Shown: piece by piece, positions 11,236 to 25,596 of the stretch
Position numbering within the stretch: position 1 is the first letter of the stretch
Layout of the letters: each line of letters begins with the position of its first letter
Assembly: GCA_000277445.1 (NCBI GenBank)
Contig: AJWJ01000266.1
Span: 1-31,264 of the forward strand
Length of the DNA stretch: 31,264 nucleotides
Reading direction: 5' to 3'
Origin: Polysphondylium violaceum
Lineage: Eukaryota > Evosea > Eumycetozoa > Dictyosteliales > Dictyosteliaceae
Translations under genes and position numbers: made by a program
The notes under the pieces: generated by a model
Database searches by the model: none
What the model saw: only the letters and a program-made list of their open reading frames with translations
What the model was told of the DNA's origin: nothing

Positions 11236-11498
11236 TTATTTGGTCTCAATTAATTCACAACCACAATATTTACAGTAAAGCTCTTTGGGTGATTCTGGTT
11301 TGCTTTCAACCTTTGGTTCTGGGACATAGCAACATGCAAGAGAATTTGAACTAGTCAAAGAAATATAGCTTTGAGTTAATGACAAACTACTTGAAATCTT
11401 TTTACAAGGTTGAACAATTTGAGAAAGATTTGCTATAGAAAAGAATTAGTTATTTTTTAGTTCATGAGCCATCAAATTTTCAATATACTTAATAACAT
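11236..11498 (-). CDS. small hypothetical protein with C-terminal CxxC motif (2 exons)
   Basis: Exon 1 is only 10 coding nt (11498-11489: M-L-L plus one base). The intron 11488-11433 (56 bp) opens GTATAT and ends TATAG. Exon 2 is 11432-11236. The join keeps frame and gives 68 residues. An in-frame TAA lies one codon before the last lysine codon upstream of the ATG, so this is the first possible start. The N-terminal 30 residues are Ser/Leu-rich with two lysines and no acidic residue, a possible mitochondrial presequence. The tail reads ELYCKYCGCELIETK, like half a zinc ribbon (CxxCxC). I do not recognise the family. Exon 2 has coding-type composition, and its 3' end fits a convergent pair with the RRM gene. 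Exon 1 is the less certain part. Confidence 0.6.
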
Positions 11499-11656
11499 TT
11501 TTTATTTGATAAATATTAAATATAAAATGAAAAGAATAAAAAACATTTTGGAATAAATATGTACGTAATTTTAAATAAAAATAATATTTAAAATCGTTTG
11601 ACGTAATTAAAAAAAGATAAAATAAAGCATTGAAGTAGAAAAGCAATCATCTTTTT

Positions 11657-13074
11657 TTATTTTATATATTTTGGATCATTTAAATATTCTATTAAAGAAA
11701 TAATTTCATTAGGTTCAATTTTATAATCTAAGTTTAAAGTGGATAATAATTCTAGTTGCTCATTCTCATCAAGGAATAAAAATTGAGAGATTACATCACC
11801 ATCTAAAACCCCTTTTTGTGGACCAACCTCTGATCTAAATACAGAATGATTATTATTTAAAAGGGGTCTAGTATAATAATACTTAAGCATTGATGTCTGT
11901 AAAGAGTGTAATATATTAAAGTGTCTATTCGAAGGCACTTTGATCAATAAAAATATACTACCCAAATTACCAGCCGTTAAAATGGATCCATCTGGTAATT
12001 CTAAAAGTTTTTCACAAGCTTCTTTTAGACTAAATTGAACGATTGGATCCAATGATTTGAATGTAGGCTCTTCACCATTACTATCCAATTGAATATCGTT
12101 AAAATCTACGATACTAAAATTACCATACACATCAATAGAGGCAATTTGATCACCACCACCATGCCCATTTAAAATGATAGAGTCTTCTAAATGAACAATA
12201 TTTTGAGATCTCTTTTTCTCCAACCTATTATTATTTGCAGGATTCTTTTGATAAATCTCTATTCCTTTTGATTGGAAACCTAATATCAATCTATCATTAT
12301 TAAATTTAGATAAAATGATTGGATTATTATTATTAATGAGGCTAGATAAATCCTCAGACTCTTTTTGATGATCACCAAGATAAATGATTTTCTTTTCATT
12401 TGTAGTAAATACATATAATTGGTTTTTACCATAAAAAGATACGGAAAGAATTGGTCGATGAAATTGAAATTGTTTTTTATCTAGAACTCTAATATCATTG
12501 CCATCTGGATCGTATTTAATATTAAATATATAAATAACACCATCTTTTTCACATCTGTCGGAATAAACTATAATAGATTCACGCTCATCCCAATATTTGA
12601 ATCCATGCCATTGTTTCTTTGGTAAATCAATTGGTAGAATTGATTTTGGTGGATCTATTCCTTTTGATGGTTCATAAAGTGTAAATCCATTATCATACAA
12701 TATACCAATAAGATCAAATGTTTTTAAATAAATTATTTTCTTTGGATTTTGTCTATTATTATTATTGTTGCTATTATCTTTTTCATTCAACTTTTTAGTT
12801 AAATCTGTTACACTAAATAATTGAGAAAAATCCAATGTTATAATATTTATACTGGTTGGGGTGATAATAATGAAATCTGTTTTTGAATGTAGAGAATTGA
12901 ATGTTGAAGCTGATGAAATTCTCTCTGGTGAAGATATTTTTAATATATTTAAATGACTTTTGATTGAAGTTACATAATAAGCTGAATCTGTTAAAATCAA
13001 TGCTCCTTGATCTAAATTTGAAATTAATAATAATTGAGAATTTGATATCTTTTTTGTATATTGATTTGTTAAAA

Positions 13075-13125
<51 letters not shown>

Positions 13126-14463
13126 TATTATTATTTAGAAATTGTAAATTAAAATCCCATTTAATTAATTCACCTTTTCTACAACCAACTAATAATTTTA
13201 ATGATTGATTATTTCCCAATGAATTTAAAATAATTGAATGGGGAATTGAAGGAATTGAGCCAAAAGTATAAATAATATTCATTGTTTTAAAATTTAGGAC
13301 CAAAACTTCTTTTTCATGGGTACCAATTAAACATATTGATTCAATTGAGTTTAATGGATTATTATTTATATGATCCATCGATGGAATACAAACACAAGAT
13401 ATTTCTTTTTCTATTAATTGTGACTGCACAAGATCAAGTTTTTTTGTTTCATTGTTTATCATAAAATATAATAATGTATTTGGTTGTGATAATGATACCA
13501 TTAATATATTATCTCGAGAACAACAAGATACTATAATGGAATTTTCTGGACAATTCCATTCTATCATTCTTTGATATTCTATTACATTATTATTGTTATT
13601 ATTACTATTTAATTCAAAAGATACAATTATTGATTTCCTTGTCACTTGAACCAAAGAGCCTTGATTTGTACATGAACTATAGAGAGTTTCTTGATTTGAT
13701 ATAAAACCAACTTGATCAGTAAAAAGAGTGCCAACATTATCTTTGAATTTAATTACCATTGTTGAGGATACAGATGCAACAACAGAGTATTTAATATCTG
13801 GTCTAGTGAAAGTTGAGAAACACCATACACCAGTTGTAAGTAATGCATCATCTTTAACAGATATGCTAATTGGTAAACTTGATTCAATTAGCTTTAATGA
13901 TCCCATTGTATTTGATCCTAGGCAACAACAATAAATTTGATTACTAAATTGTGTTGGTATCATTAGGAAATCAGTTATACCTGATCTACTAATGATTGTT
14001 GTTTTAATATGATTGTTATTATTACTGTTTTCTACTATTTTAAATAATTCACAATCAGATAAATTTCTAAACAAACCAATGAAACCCTTTCCTAATGATA
14101 AAGTTTTTGAAACTGGTAATATTCTTTTTGAATTAATTTGATCAGAAATTGAATGAACCAAAACTAATTTTCTATCTTTTAATTGAATTAAAACTCTATA
14201 TAAAAATCCACGATCATCTGAAAGTATTAAATTATGTTCATTCTCTGTCATCGATGTTTCTTGTTCTTCTATTGTTGAATTCCACATCCAACATGTTGAA
14301 GTAATTAAAGAGAAATCTTGTTTAGTTGATTTCTCTTGTAGAGTAAATGTTTTATCTAAAATTAATGGATATTCTTGTAGTGTATTTAAATGTTTATCCA
14401 TTAACCATAGTTGAGTTGAGTTCTAATTTATAAATTTAATTAATAAAATATAAATTTAATAAC

Positions 14464-14559
<96 letters not shown>

Positions 14560-15737
14560 TTTTAATACTTACTAGCAATACCAAGAAATAAGAATTTATA
14601 TTAAAACTATTATTATTAATTTTTGGAGAGGGAAAAGTAATAATTTTTTGACCAGAAAAGGGTATTTTCTTTTGTTCAGTCAATGTTATCAATTGAGATT
14701 TAATATCATATTTATAAATATCAATAACACCTTGCAAACTACCAGAGTGTTGATCCAAATTGGTATTTGCACTATTTTCATTTCTAAATGCTACCGTTAT
14801 ATATATTTCATTGGAATTTAAATTTACATCTTTTTCATTATATAAAAATCCACATGATTCAACAATACCTTTAATTTCTATATCTACTTTCTAATAAAAT
14901 AATAAAATAAATAAAATTAATTTATATTGGTAATTAAAATAGATAATATATACATACATTTGTTGAAACAACGTTCAAAGGATCATTTAAATCATTTATA
15001 ATTGGAAAAATAGAGATTTTATTTCTAATGGCAGAAACTAAAATGAATCTATTACAAGGTGATATAGATATCTTTTCGCCTAAATGTTTATGACTATAGC
15101 CAGGTGGGGATATCGATATATATTGAACTGCTAGAAATTGTTGTTTTATATTTGACCAAGATAAAATTGATAGATAACCCGAATCAGAGGTAATTGCTAA
15201 TAAATCTTTCTTTCTAAAATCCAAATCAAATGATGAAATTGGTATTGGAGTAGATGTTGCTAATGACTTATTATTATTATTATTATTATTATTGTTTTCT
15301 AAATTTGAATATTTTGAATGTGAAGTTGTAGTTGTAGTTGTATTTGTAGCAGCAGGAGTAGATAGATTATTATAATAAATAGGAGAAAGTACTTTGATAT
15401 CTTTGACAGTTGAAAAAAGAGGAGATTGATCTATGCTTTCAAATGATTCAGAGTCATAGAAAAACTCTACCAACTCTATATATCTATCTTTAATATAAAC
15501 AACTTGAACTGAATCATTGCTCCTAGAGTTATTTCTAAAATTTCCCTTAACTACTTTAGTGATATCACTTGGTGGTAATAATGTTTTTGCATATAAAAGA
15601 CCTTTATTTAATTGATTGTTGTTATTATTATTATTATTATTATTATTTAAATTATTGATATTGTTACTATTATTAACCACTGATGGGGGTAATAAATTTG
15701 CTTGATGCGTATTTTGACTGCTGAGCATATTATTCAT
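11657..15737 (-). CDS. CPSF_A/DDB1 superfamily beta-propeller protein, orphan subfamily (3 exons)
   Basis: Exons 15737-14958, 14890-14573 and 14422-11657 join phase 0 to give 1287 residues. ATG 15737 is the first in frame. The N-terminal block includes FSTVKDIKVLSP, DLLAITSDSGYLSILSW and SPPGYSHKHLGEKISISP. From memory, these resemble the MMS1_N region of Arabidopsis At3g11960 rather than CPSF160, DDB1 or SF3B3. The C-terminus carries the CPSF_A signature GVLDGDVISQFL followed by a helical tail. Superfamily members are triple beta-propeller scaffolds in mRNA 3'-end processing, splicing or CUL4 ubiquitin ligases; this subfamily's role is not established. Several poly-Asn tracts interrupt the propellers (for example coding 13136-13075), as is common in dictyostelid proteins. 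It could be a diverged DDB1-like protein, but the N-terminal match argues otherwise. Confidence 0.85.
13075..13136 (-). repeat. (ATT)n tract coding poly-Asn
   Basis: This triplet run inside exon 3 of the CPSF_A-family gene reads AAT on the coding strand and gives a run of Asn broken by one Ser. Confidence 0.9.
14464..14559. repeat. (AAT)n switching to (ATT)n inside an intron
   Basis: About 26 AAT units run directly into about 6 ATT units, so the junction can fold into a stem. The tract makes up most of intron 2 (14572-14423) of the CPSF_A-family gene. Confidence 0.9.
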
Positions 15738-18423
<2,686 letters not shown>

Positions 18424-18946
18424 GTTTGTATTATATGTATTGATATTTAATAATTTAATAACTGTTGAATATTTCAAATTCTATCAATTAATTTTTTTTT
18501 TGACCCAAATTTCCAACTGTTTTAAAATTTTTTGAAAAAAGGCGCCGAAAATTTTTTTGTTAGATTTATCCTTGTTTGAACAATCAAATTGTTTTTGATA
18601 GTATTGGAATAATTCTATAATTCAATGAAACTACCATGGAATTTACTATTTTTATCTTTTTTTTTTACTTATCGAATTTTTGTTTCAATAGTAAAAAAAA
18701 AAAAAATTCTATTAATAGGCACAAAACTGGGGTTTACTCTAATTATGGACTTATTAAGAACGGTTTGAAGTTAAATTATGATTGATAAAAATTTATAAAT
18801 AATTTTATGCTTCCCACATTGTGATCAAAAAGGATATATATCACATTTTTTATTCTAATAGGATAAAAACTACTTGTTTTAATAATTTCAATTGTTTCTC
18901 ATTCTAAACTTTAAACACTTATTGTTTGTTCTAAACTAAACTTAAA
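18424..18946. promoter_or_regulatory. divergent promoter region
   Basis: A 523-bp spacer separates two genes transcribed away from each other. It contains T- and A-runs (about 18657-18665, 18692-18706), a GGCGCC site at 18541-18546, and a TATATA-containing stretch at about 18834-18842 that may serve the oxygenase gene. No gene is seen. Confidence 0.5.
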
Positions 18947-20055
18947 ATGACAACTAGTAAAGAAAATTTACCAATAATCGACTTATCTTTAAGAAACTCA
19001 ACTGAAGGAAAAGTACAAATTTCAAAAGAAATTCAAAAAGCCTGCAAAGAACACGGATTCTTTTATATAAGTGGACATGGTATTGATCAACAACTTATTG
19101 ACCAACTTTTTAGTCTTTCAAAAAGATTTTTCTCCTTACCATTGGAAACAAAATTAAAATGGAGAATGGGATTAACCAATAGAGAATACTTGGGATTCTT
19201 TAAAATGGGTCAAGAAGTTACATATGGGGCTGTTGATTATAAAGAAGGGGTTTATATTGATACTCACAAACCTACAGATTTAAAAGAAAACTTTAATCAA
19301 TCATTATTTCCAACTGCAGAGGAAGAAATTGAGTTTAATATCGTTGGTTTTCAAAATATCATTGAAACATATATTTCTAAACTAAAAGAATTGGGACAAA
19401 TAATTGTTGAAGCTATTTCAATCTCTTTACAATTGCCCAGTAACTTTTTTTATGAAAAATACACTAATAATCCTTTTTTAATGTTGGGATTATTACATTA
19501 TCCCTCGTTCCATGACATTGTAAACAATGAATTAGAACCAGATGAAACTTTAAAGAAAGAAAAATTTGGAGTTGGTATGAACTTATTTTAAATTTCTTTA
19601 TCTACTACTATAACTAATATGTTTAATTTCTTTTAGGTCCACATACAGATCAAGGTATTTTAACAATTTTGTATCAAGATGATGTCGGTGGATTACAAGT
19701 TAAATCTAGAAATGAAAATGAATTTATTGATGCACCTTTTATTCCAGGTACATTTATTTGTAACATTGGTGATATGTTGGATAAAATGACAGGTGGATAC
19801 TATCTATCAAACATTCATAGGGTGAAATACAACCTGACTGGTCGTCCACGTTTTTCAATTCCATTCTTTTATGATTTAAACTTGGACTGTGTGCCAGAAT
19901 TGATTCCATGTGATTTTGCCAATCTTGGTGAAAAACCAGAAAGATGGGATAAACAAAAGTTTCATGAATTTAAAGGCACCTATGCAGAGTACTTTTTAAA
20001 AAAAATCAACAAAATGTATCCAGACTACATCTATAAAGAAAATGGTCAATTATAA
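18947..20055 (+). CDS. 2-oxoglutarate/Fe(II)-dependent oxygenase, IPNS-like (2 exons)
   Basis: Exons 18947-19574 and 19637-20055 (intron 62 bp, GTATGA...TTTTAG) give 348 residues. An N-terminal DIOX_N domain (LPIIDLSL, HGFFYISGHG, about 8-115) precedes the double-stranded beta-helix. The iron ligands are H212 and D214 (GPHTDQG, formed across the splice joint) and H270 (NIHRVK). The 2-oxoglutarate-binding R281 and S283 (PRFSIPFF) are present, so the enzyme looks active. Family members oxidise small molecules such as penicillin precursors, plant hormones and flavonoids; the substrate here cannot be read from sequence. It is close to the general isopenicillin-N-synthase-like group found in amoebae, plants and bacteria. 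It stands alone, convergent with Rpt2, so no pathway context is given. Confidence 0.93.
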
Positions 20056-20280
20056 AAAATAATTATATAAATGTTTGTTTTTTTAAACCTATATCATTAA
20101 ATAATTAATTAAATAAATAATAAAAATAAACATATTTTTGATTATTACAATATTAAAAAATATTTAGTATTTATTTTTTTTCAAAACAAATTATTACTTT
20201 TTCTTTTTTTTCTTTTTTCTTTTTTTTTTTTTTCCTAAAATCTATATCTTGATATCATTTAAACAATAATATATAATAAA

Positions 20281-21606
20281 TTACATATATAAACCTTCAG
20301 GAGCACCTTGGGTTTTTCTATATAAAACTTTTTCTTTTGCTTTCTTGAAATCGGTGTGGGTGACTCTCATTCTTCTTTCTCTAAGTGCTAAAAGACCAGA
20401 TTCTGTACAAATGGCTTTAATATCAGCGCCAGAAAGATCATCTTTTGACATTACAAATTCTTCTAAATTTACATCTTCAGACAAGTTCATTTTACTAGTG
20501 TGAATTTCAAAGATTCTTCTCTTTGTCTTTATATCTGGTAATGGGAATTCAATCTTTCTATCGATACGACCTGGACGAATGAGGGCAGGATCAAGAGTTT
20601 CAATACGATTGGTGGCCATAATAACCTTGACATCTGTACGAGCATCAAAACCATCCAATTGATTTAAAAGTTCCAACATTGTTCTTTGAATTTCACGCTC
20701 ACCACCACTGTGAGAATCGTATCTCTTTGTACCAACGGCATCAATTTCATCAATAAATACAATAGATGGAGCACACTCTTCGGCGACTCTAAAGAGTTCT
20801 CTAACCAATTTTGGACCATCACCCAAATACTTTTGAATCAATTCTGAACCAACAACACGTAAAAAGGTGGCAGAGGTTTGATTTGCAACGGCTTTGGCCA
20901 ACAAAGTCTTTCCGGTACCTGGCTCACCATAGAGAATAACACCTTTGGGTGGTTTGATACCAATCTCTTCATAGAGTTCTGGATGAGTGAGTGGAAGTTC
21001 AATGGCTTCCTTCATTTCTTGGACTTGAGTTTCAAGACCACCAATATCAGAGTAACTTTCAGTGGGAGCTTTTTCAACCTTCATAACATTTACCATTGGA
21101 TCAACTTCGCCATCAATAACACCAACAATTGAAAGAGTCTTGTTGTGTAACAATACTGTTGCACCTAAAAAGAGTTTGGATTTATCTACAAATGACATAA
21201 TACGGACATAGTGTTCTGGACCTACAGTTGAGGATACAATTGCATGATTGTCATCAATGATTTCTTCTAAACTACCAACTGTCAATGGATCACCTCTAAT
21301 CTCCTCAATGGTCTTTTCATCAGAGACCTCTTTGCTGTCTTCGTCAACCTTTGGTTGATTGAGATCATAGTTTTGAAGAAACTCTTGTTCCATCAATAGA
21401 TAATCTTTAACACGTTCCAATTTAAGTTGTTTAAGTTTACATTTTGTGTGTGGAGTAATGGATGGTAATTTAGATGCTGTCTCTGCGCCTCTTCTCTTTT
21501 TCTTTTTACCAAATTGAGTTGGTGGAGGTGGTGGTTGATATTTTGGTTGATCTTTATTCTGACCATCACCTCTTTTATTTGGATCTGATGATTGATTATT
21601 ACCCAT
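20281..21606 (-). CDS. psmC1: 26S proteasome regulatory ATPase Rpt2
   Basis: A single exon codes 441 residues; human PSMC1 has 440. The start at 21606 gives MGNNQSS, the N-myristoylation signal typical of Rpt2; a longer upstream open frame is hydrophobic leader and is not used. The protein has a basic, proline-rich N-tail, a coiled coil, an OB domain, and an AAA+ module with Walker A GEPGTGKT (227-234), Walker B IVFIDEID (282-289) and arginine fingers in [11 protein letters not shown]. It ends GLYM, matching the HbYX motif (hydrophobic-Tyr-any) that docks into the 20S alpha ring and opens the gate. Rpt2 unfolds substrates in the hexameric ATPase ring of the 19S base. The gene is intact and highly conserved. 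Confidence 0.98.
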   Translation of the reverse strand: MGNNQSSDPNKRGDGQNKDQPKYQPPPPPTQFGKKKKRRGAETASKLPSITPHTKCKLKQLKLERVKDYLLMEQEFLQNYDLNQPKVDEDSKEVSDEKTIEEIRGDPLTVGSLEEIIDDNHAIVSSTVGPEHYVRIMSFVDKSKLFLGATVLLHNKTLSIVGVIDGEVDPMVNVMKVEKAPTESYSDIGGLETQVQEMKEAIELPLTHPELYEEIGIKPPKGVILYGEPGTGKTLLAKAVANQTSATFLRVVGSELIQKYLGDGPKLVRELFRVAEECAPSIVFIDEIDAVGTKRYDSHSGGEREIQRTMLELLNQLDGFDARTDVKVIMATNRIETLDPALIRPGRIDRKIEFPLPDIKTKRRIFEIHTSKMNLSEDVNLEEFVMSKDDLSGADIKAICTESGLLALRERRMRVTHTDFKKAKEKVLYRKTQGAPEGLYM

Positions 21607-22101
21607 ATTATTATGTTTTATATAGAGTAATAAATAAAAATGTATATATGTATTTGTAGAAATATAAAAATTGATAAAAAAAATTAATTTGGTGAGTGTG
21701 AAGTGCACAAAAAAGAGATGATGAAAAAAATGAAAAAAAAAAAAAAATGAAAAATAGAAAAAAAAAAAATTAAAAAAAAATTAAAAAAAAATACTCAAAA
21801 ATTCTCATCAATATATAAATTTTAATATGAATGGTTAAAGTGATTGGGATAAACAAATATATATTTTGGTAATATTTATTTCAAATTATATGTACGATAT
21901 GTATGCTGTGACTCTTATTACACTAGAGAAAAAAAAAAAAAGTTTAAAGTTTAAAAAAAAAAAAAAAAAAAAAAGTATTAAAAAAAAAAAACCCAAAAAG
22001 GCTTTCTATTTGATTTGGTGATGATGTTTGATTGATTGTAGTGATTTGTTGTTTAAATAATGTGTTTTTTGTTGTGTTTGTGTTACTTATTATTATTATT
22101 A
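21607..22101. other. spacer: Rpt2 promoter side and NDRG 3' flank
   Basis: The stretch is dominated by oligo-A runs on the plus strand (about 21724-21790, 21928-21990), i.e. oligo-T upstream of Rpt2 in its own orientation. A (TTA)n run at about 22088-22106 overlaps the NDRG stop. No gene is seen. Confidence 0.55.
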
Positions 22102-23384
22102 TTATTGAGGATCGACAGTTTGATAATAATCCAGTAAATAACCTAAACCTTGCATAAACAATTTAATTGGTTCAATGATTGTACCTGGCTTTTCGGCAGT
22201 GACTAAAATACCACAATTTGGTACTTGAAGAATTGTAGAGTTTTTAGGATTAAAGTTTGAGAATAAATCAATAATATCTTCTTTGTGTGATGAATCTTTT
22301 CCAACAATTAATAAAATTTTGCAACTATATTTTATATTATATTAATATATGGATATTGGTTGGTTATTATGATAATTTGGATTATAAATATTATTAATAA
22401 TAATAACATACCTTAAACTATTCATTTCAGATGTTTTAATATCTTCACGCTTAACAAAAGAATGAACATAATGATATAAATTGTCAGAGTTGATCATTCT
22501 CATTTCTCTTTTAATACTTTCCAATAAATCTGGATTAGTTTTATCAAGATTCTAAATATAATATTATTATTAGTATTTTTAAATAAATAATATTTTATGA
22601 TAGTAATAATAATAATAATAAACATACATCTGAATAATAATGATTAAGTAAATAATTAAGAACACCTTCTGGATTCTTTAAAGATGGAAGAGTAGTTAAT
22701 TCTACCCAAGATTTAATTAAATCTAACCAACTAAATGATTTAATGACGGAGCCAATTAAAACAAGACCTTGTACATATCTTGGGAAAAGTAAAGCAAATT
22801 GTGTTAAAACACAGCCACCAGCACCAGCACCCAATCCAATAAATGATTTAATTCTATAATTAATTATATAGTAATAATATTAATTTGTTAGATATACACA
22901 CACAAAAGAACATAACTGAGAAAATACTCACTTGAGATGGTCCAAGACAAATTCGATTTCTTCAGCCATTTCGACAATAGTTGGGTATTTTGAGGCAGGT
23001 ATAGTTTCAGAGTTAAATTCATGTCCTGGTGCTTCAATATGAATGATATTCAAATATGGTAAAATTGATTTAATATTTGGATGTTCAAACAATGGTCCAA
23101 AACAAGTTGTATCTATTTAATTATTTGTTTTAAAATTAATAATTTGGTATTTAAATGACATATCTATCGATATACATACGATTAAGTCCTAAGTCATGAT
23201 AGGTAACAATAGGAGCAGTTTTAACAGTTTCAAATAAATGACCTTTCTTTTGGAAGAAAACAGTTTTGCCGTGTTTGGTTGGGATTTCAAATCTTACTTC
23301 GGTGGCATCGTTGTGGCTATCATTGTTGTGAACAACAACATTGATCAAGTTTTCTTTTGGTGATTCACGTACTTCTTCTAACAT
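22102..23384 (-). CDS. NDRG-family alpha/beta-hydrolase-fold protein (5 exons)
   Basis: Exons 23384-23180, 23112-22932, 22853-22628, 22551-22412 and 22324-22102 join in frame to give 324 residues. All donors are GTATGT except intron 2 (GTGAGT). Family motifs appear across the joints: TYHDLGLNHTTCFGPLF, HIEAPGHE and LKIKSFIGLGAGAGG. The position of the catalytic Ser in the nucleophile elbow is Gly (about residue 137, in GLGAG). This fits the NDRG family, which keeps the hydrolase fold but is thought to lack hydrolase activity. NDRG proteins act in stress response, differentiation and trafficking in animals and plants; the role in amoebae is not shown by sequence. Length agrees with the core fold, without the C-terminal repeats of NDRG1. 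Confidence 0.93.
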
Positions 23385-23949
23385 CTTGAGAGTTTAAATA
23401 TTTTTATAGAGATATATATATCTATGTATGTCTTGTATCTGTGGGTAATTTATAGAATGGGGTCTATTTATAGAATTTTTAGAAAAAAAAAAAATAAAAA
23501 AAAGATGTCGATAAGAATGTCAAAAAGGTCAAATAAAAAGATGAGAGAAATAAAAAAAAAAAAGAAATAGATAGATATTATCACAAATAAAATTATACTG
23601 TGTGGTAGAGGAGTGTGTGAGTAGAAATTGTAAAAATGGTAAAATGTGTGGCAAGGGGTTTAGTAAAATACGATGTGTGCGTTCTGAAATTGTTTTTATA
23701 GGGAAATGTAATAAAAAAAAACCGTGAAAACGAAGTACATATTTCAGACTAACAGGCAAAGTAAATTTGTGAAAAAAATAGAAAATAATTGAAAAAAATA
23801 AAAAAAAATAAAAATAAAATGTCTCAAAAATTCAAAAAAAAGAAAACTGTTTTTTCCAAACAGACAAAGTGAGGGAGGGTTTTAGTGCCAAACTGCAGCA
23901 TCAGCAGACCTCAAGATCTAGATATAGAAACTCTGCGTGTCAAAATAAT
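23385..23949. promoter_or_regulatory. 5' flank of the NDRG gene
   Basis: There is no credible gene. Alternating oligo-A tracts (oligo-T in NDRG orientation) at about 23484-23505, 23555-23566 and 23775-23850 suit a dictyostelid promoter. An open frame on the minus strand (23759-23529) is Phe/Leu-rich and has no support. Confidence 0.45.
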
Positions 23950-24870
23950 AATTATTTTGGTGGTTTAAATTATTTACTTTTTTTTTTTTTAATTTCATTT
24001 CTTGAAGCTTTTCATTCAAATAATATTGAAAATCTAGATTTATAAAATATTTTTCTTTCCTAGATGTAGATAATGGATTAGAGTTATTCCAAACACTACA
24101 ACATCCACCTATCCCACATTTCTCTATGCGTTCAATCACTGTCAAGGGTTAGCTTATCCACGTCTAAGACAATGATCTCCTATCTACAATTTTTATCTAA
24201 TAATCAAGCACAGTTTGCTATATTTATATATCTGTCGATATGATTTGGTCATTATGTAGATCATTTTTTTGTCTTGACACTTGAGAACAAGTCAAAAACA
24301 ATCAAAAGACCTTTTTCATCATTCATCAAATAAATTAAATGTCAGACGTCTCAGAGAAATAGGTGTTGATAAAATCAAATGACTTTGTCACCGGTAAATT
24401 TTGAATCAAAAACAAAGAAGCTGTAAGAACCGAATCATTACATTTGTTCAAAACATCGACGACAATATCAAGAAACAAATCAAGGCAACTGCTAAATTAT
24501 CAAGCAAAATGCCTCATTTGACAATCCATCAACGCAGCTAAATACAAAGGATTGACAGTGTTGGTCAAGTTTACAGTCCCTCTTTTGGGTTTTGAACTCC
24601 AAGTCATAGATCCCCTCACACAACTATTGAGAACTTCAAACTTTCGATTTAATCAATTATGATGAACCATTTTAAATTAAATGCTTGGTCCAACACAAAT
24701 AGAGCTTGTGTATTCTCTGTGTATTAATAAAATCTCAGAGCTCATTGCATCAACCTCTTTTTTAAAATACAAATTATCCTTACATTGACTCTCTATTTCC
24801 ATAACCTGAGTGTACCATCTGTAAAATAGATTGGGAATACAATAACAAAACAACTATAAACATATAAATA
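23950..24870 (-). pseudogene. decayed coding tract, family not recognised
   Basis: Minus-strand reading gives a series of open, non-repetitive, protein-like stretches in changing frames. They lie at about 24866-24688 (contains YRWYTQVMEIESQCK), about 24620-24495 (contains DCKLDQHCQSFVFSC), about 24495-24338 (contains DLFLDIVVDVLNKC) and about 24145-23965 (contains KCGIGGCCSVWNNS). No splice pattern joins them into one frame. Composition is like coding exons and unlike the surrounding spacer. The likely reading is a relic of a protein gene; whether a host gene or an element gave rise to it is unknown. Confidence 0.4.
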
Positions 24871-25552
24871 TATAAATTTATCATTTATTTATGATTGTTG
24901 AAATTCATTAAACCTCTACAATAAAATGAATGATTAATTAAATCAAAAATAGAAGTTTATTTGTAAAATGAATTGCAATAACAATGATATAAGGTTATTT
25001 TTCCCCTTTCATAACATTAAACATCAAACATTCTTTCATCTTTATCAAGATGAAAGAATACGATCTAAGAATAAAACACAAAATGGTGTTTAGGTCGTTT
25101 CCATACACATTCTAAAAGTACTATGCACATTATTTTGAATGAGAGTGGAGAGATTCAATCTGATCTTTATCCAACGTATAAGTAATCTTTTATTTTTTAT
25201 TGGGTTGTATATGTTAAAATTATTTAACGGGTGTCAAAGATATTTCCCGTTCAAATTGTATGATTAAATAAACGACTACGTGATCCATTTTATAGATTGT
25301 TTTTAGTTTTTATCAAAGAACAGATGGACAAAAAAAAAAGAAAAAAAAAAAAAAACAGAGGGGGGTTACATACTTTATGACTCACTTTCATATAAAATTG
25401 AAATCATTGATAGTGATAATTTTGGGATGTAAACGTTAAATTCCCCCATTAAGGTTTTATAATTAAATGATTCCATCTTCACTATTCTATATTAGAACCT
25501 TGTTTTTTTTTTTTCTGTTTTTTTCCAATATTTAATTTGAAATATTTGTGTC
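24871..25552. other. spacer before the secreted-protein gene
   Basis: AT-rich, without a gene. It contains a perfect hairpin at 25030-25059, an oligo-A run at about 25331-25354 and a GGGGGG run at about 25360-25365. Confidence 0.5.
25030..25059. repeat. perfect hairpin, 13-bp stem, 4-nt loop
   Basis: ATTCTTTCATCTT (25030-25042), loop TATC, then AAGATGAAAGAAT (25047-25059): the arms are exact reverse complements. It lies about 540 bp upstream of the next ATG, in non-coding DNA. Confidence 0.8.
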
Positions 25553-25562
25553 TATATAAATA
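25553..25562 (+). promoter_or_regulatory. TATA box of the secreted-protein gene
   Basis: TATATAAATA lies 35 bp before the ATG at 25597 and is preceded by oligo-T. It implies a very short 5' leader. Confidence 0.55.
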
Positions 25563-25596
25563 CAATCATTTCTTATTTTTATTTCATTCAAACAAT

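Noticed and set aside
23529-23759. 76-residue minus-strand frame upstream of NDRG
   Set aside because: It has Phe/Leu/His-rich composition from A/T runs, no start context beyond a TATA-poor spacer, and no domain.
24418-24432. TTCTTACAGCTTC on the minus strand, reminiscent of the CCUUACAGCAA motif of dictyostelid class I RNAs
   Set aside because: The match is imperfect, with no closing terminal stem and no upstream DUSE plus TATA pair.
24585-24605. tRNA B-box-like GAGTTCAAAACCC on the minus strand
   Set aside because: No A box, acceptor stem or cloverleaf can be formed around it.
24800-24826. WD40-like string FTDGTLRLW on the minus strand
   Set aside because: It is nine residues only, and a different frame gives a much longer protein-like stretch there, so it is taken as chance.
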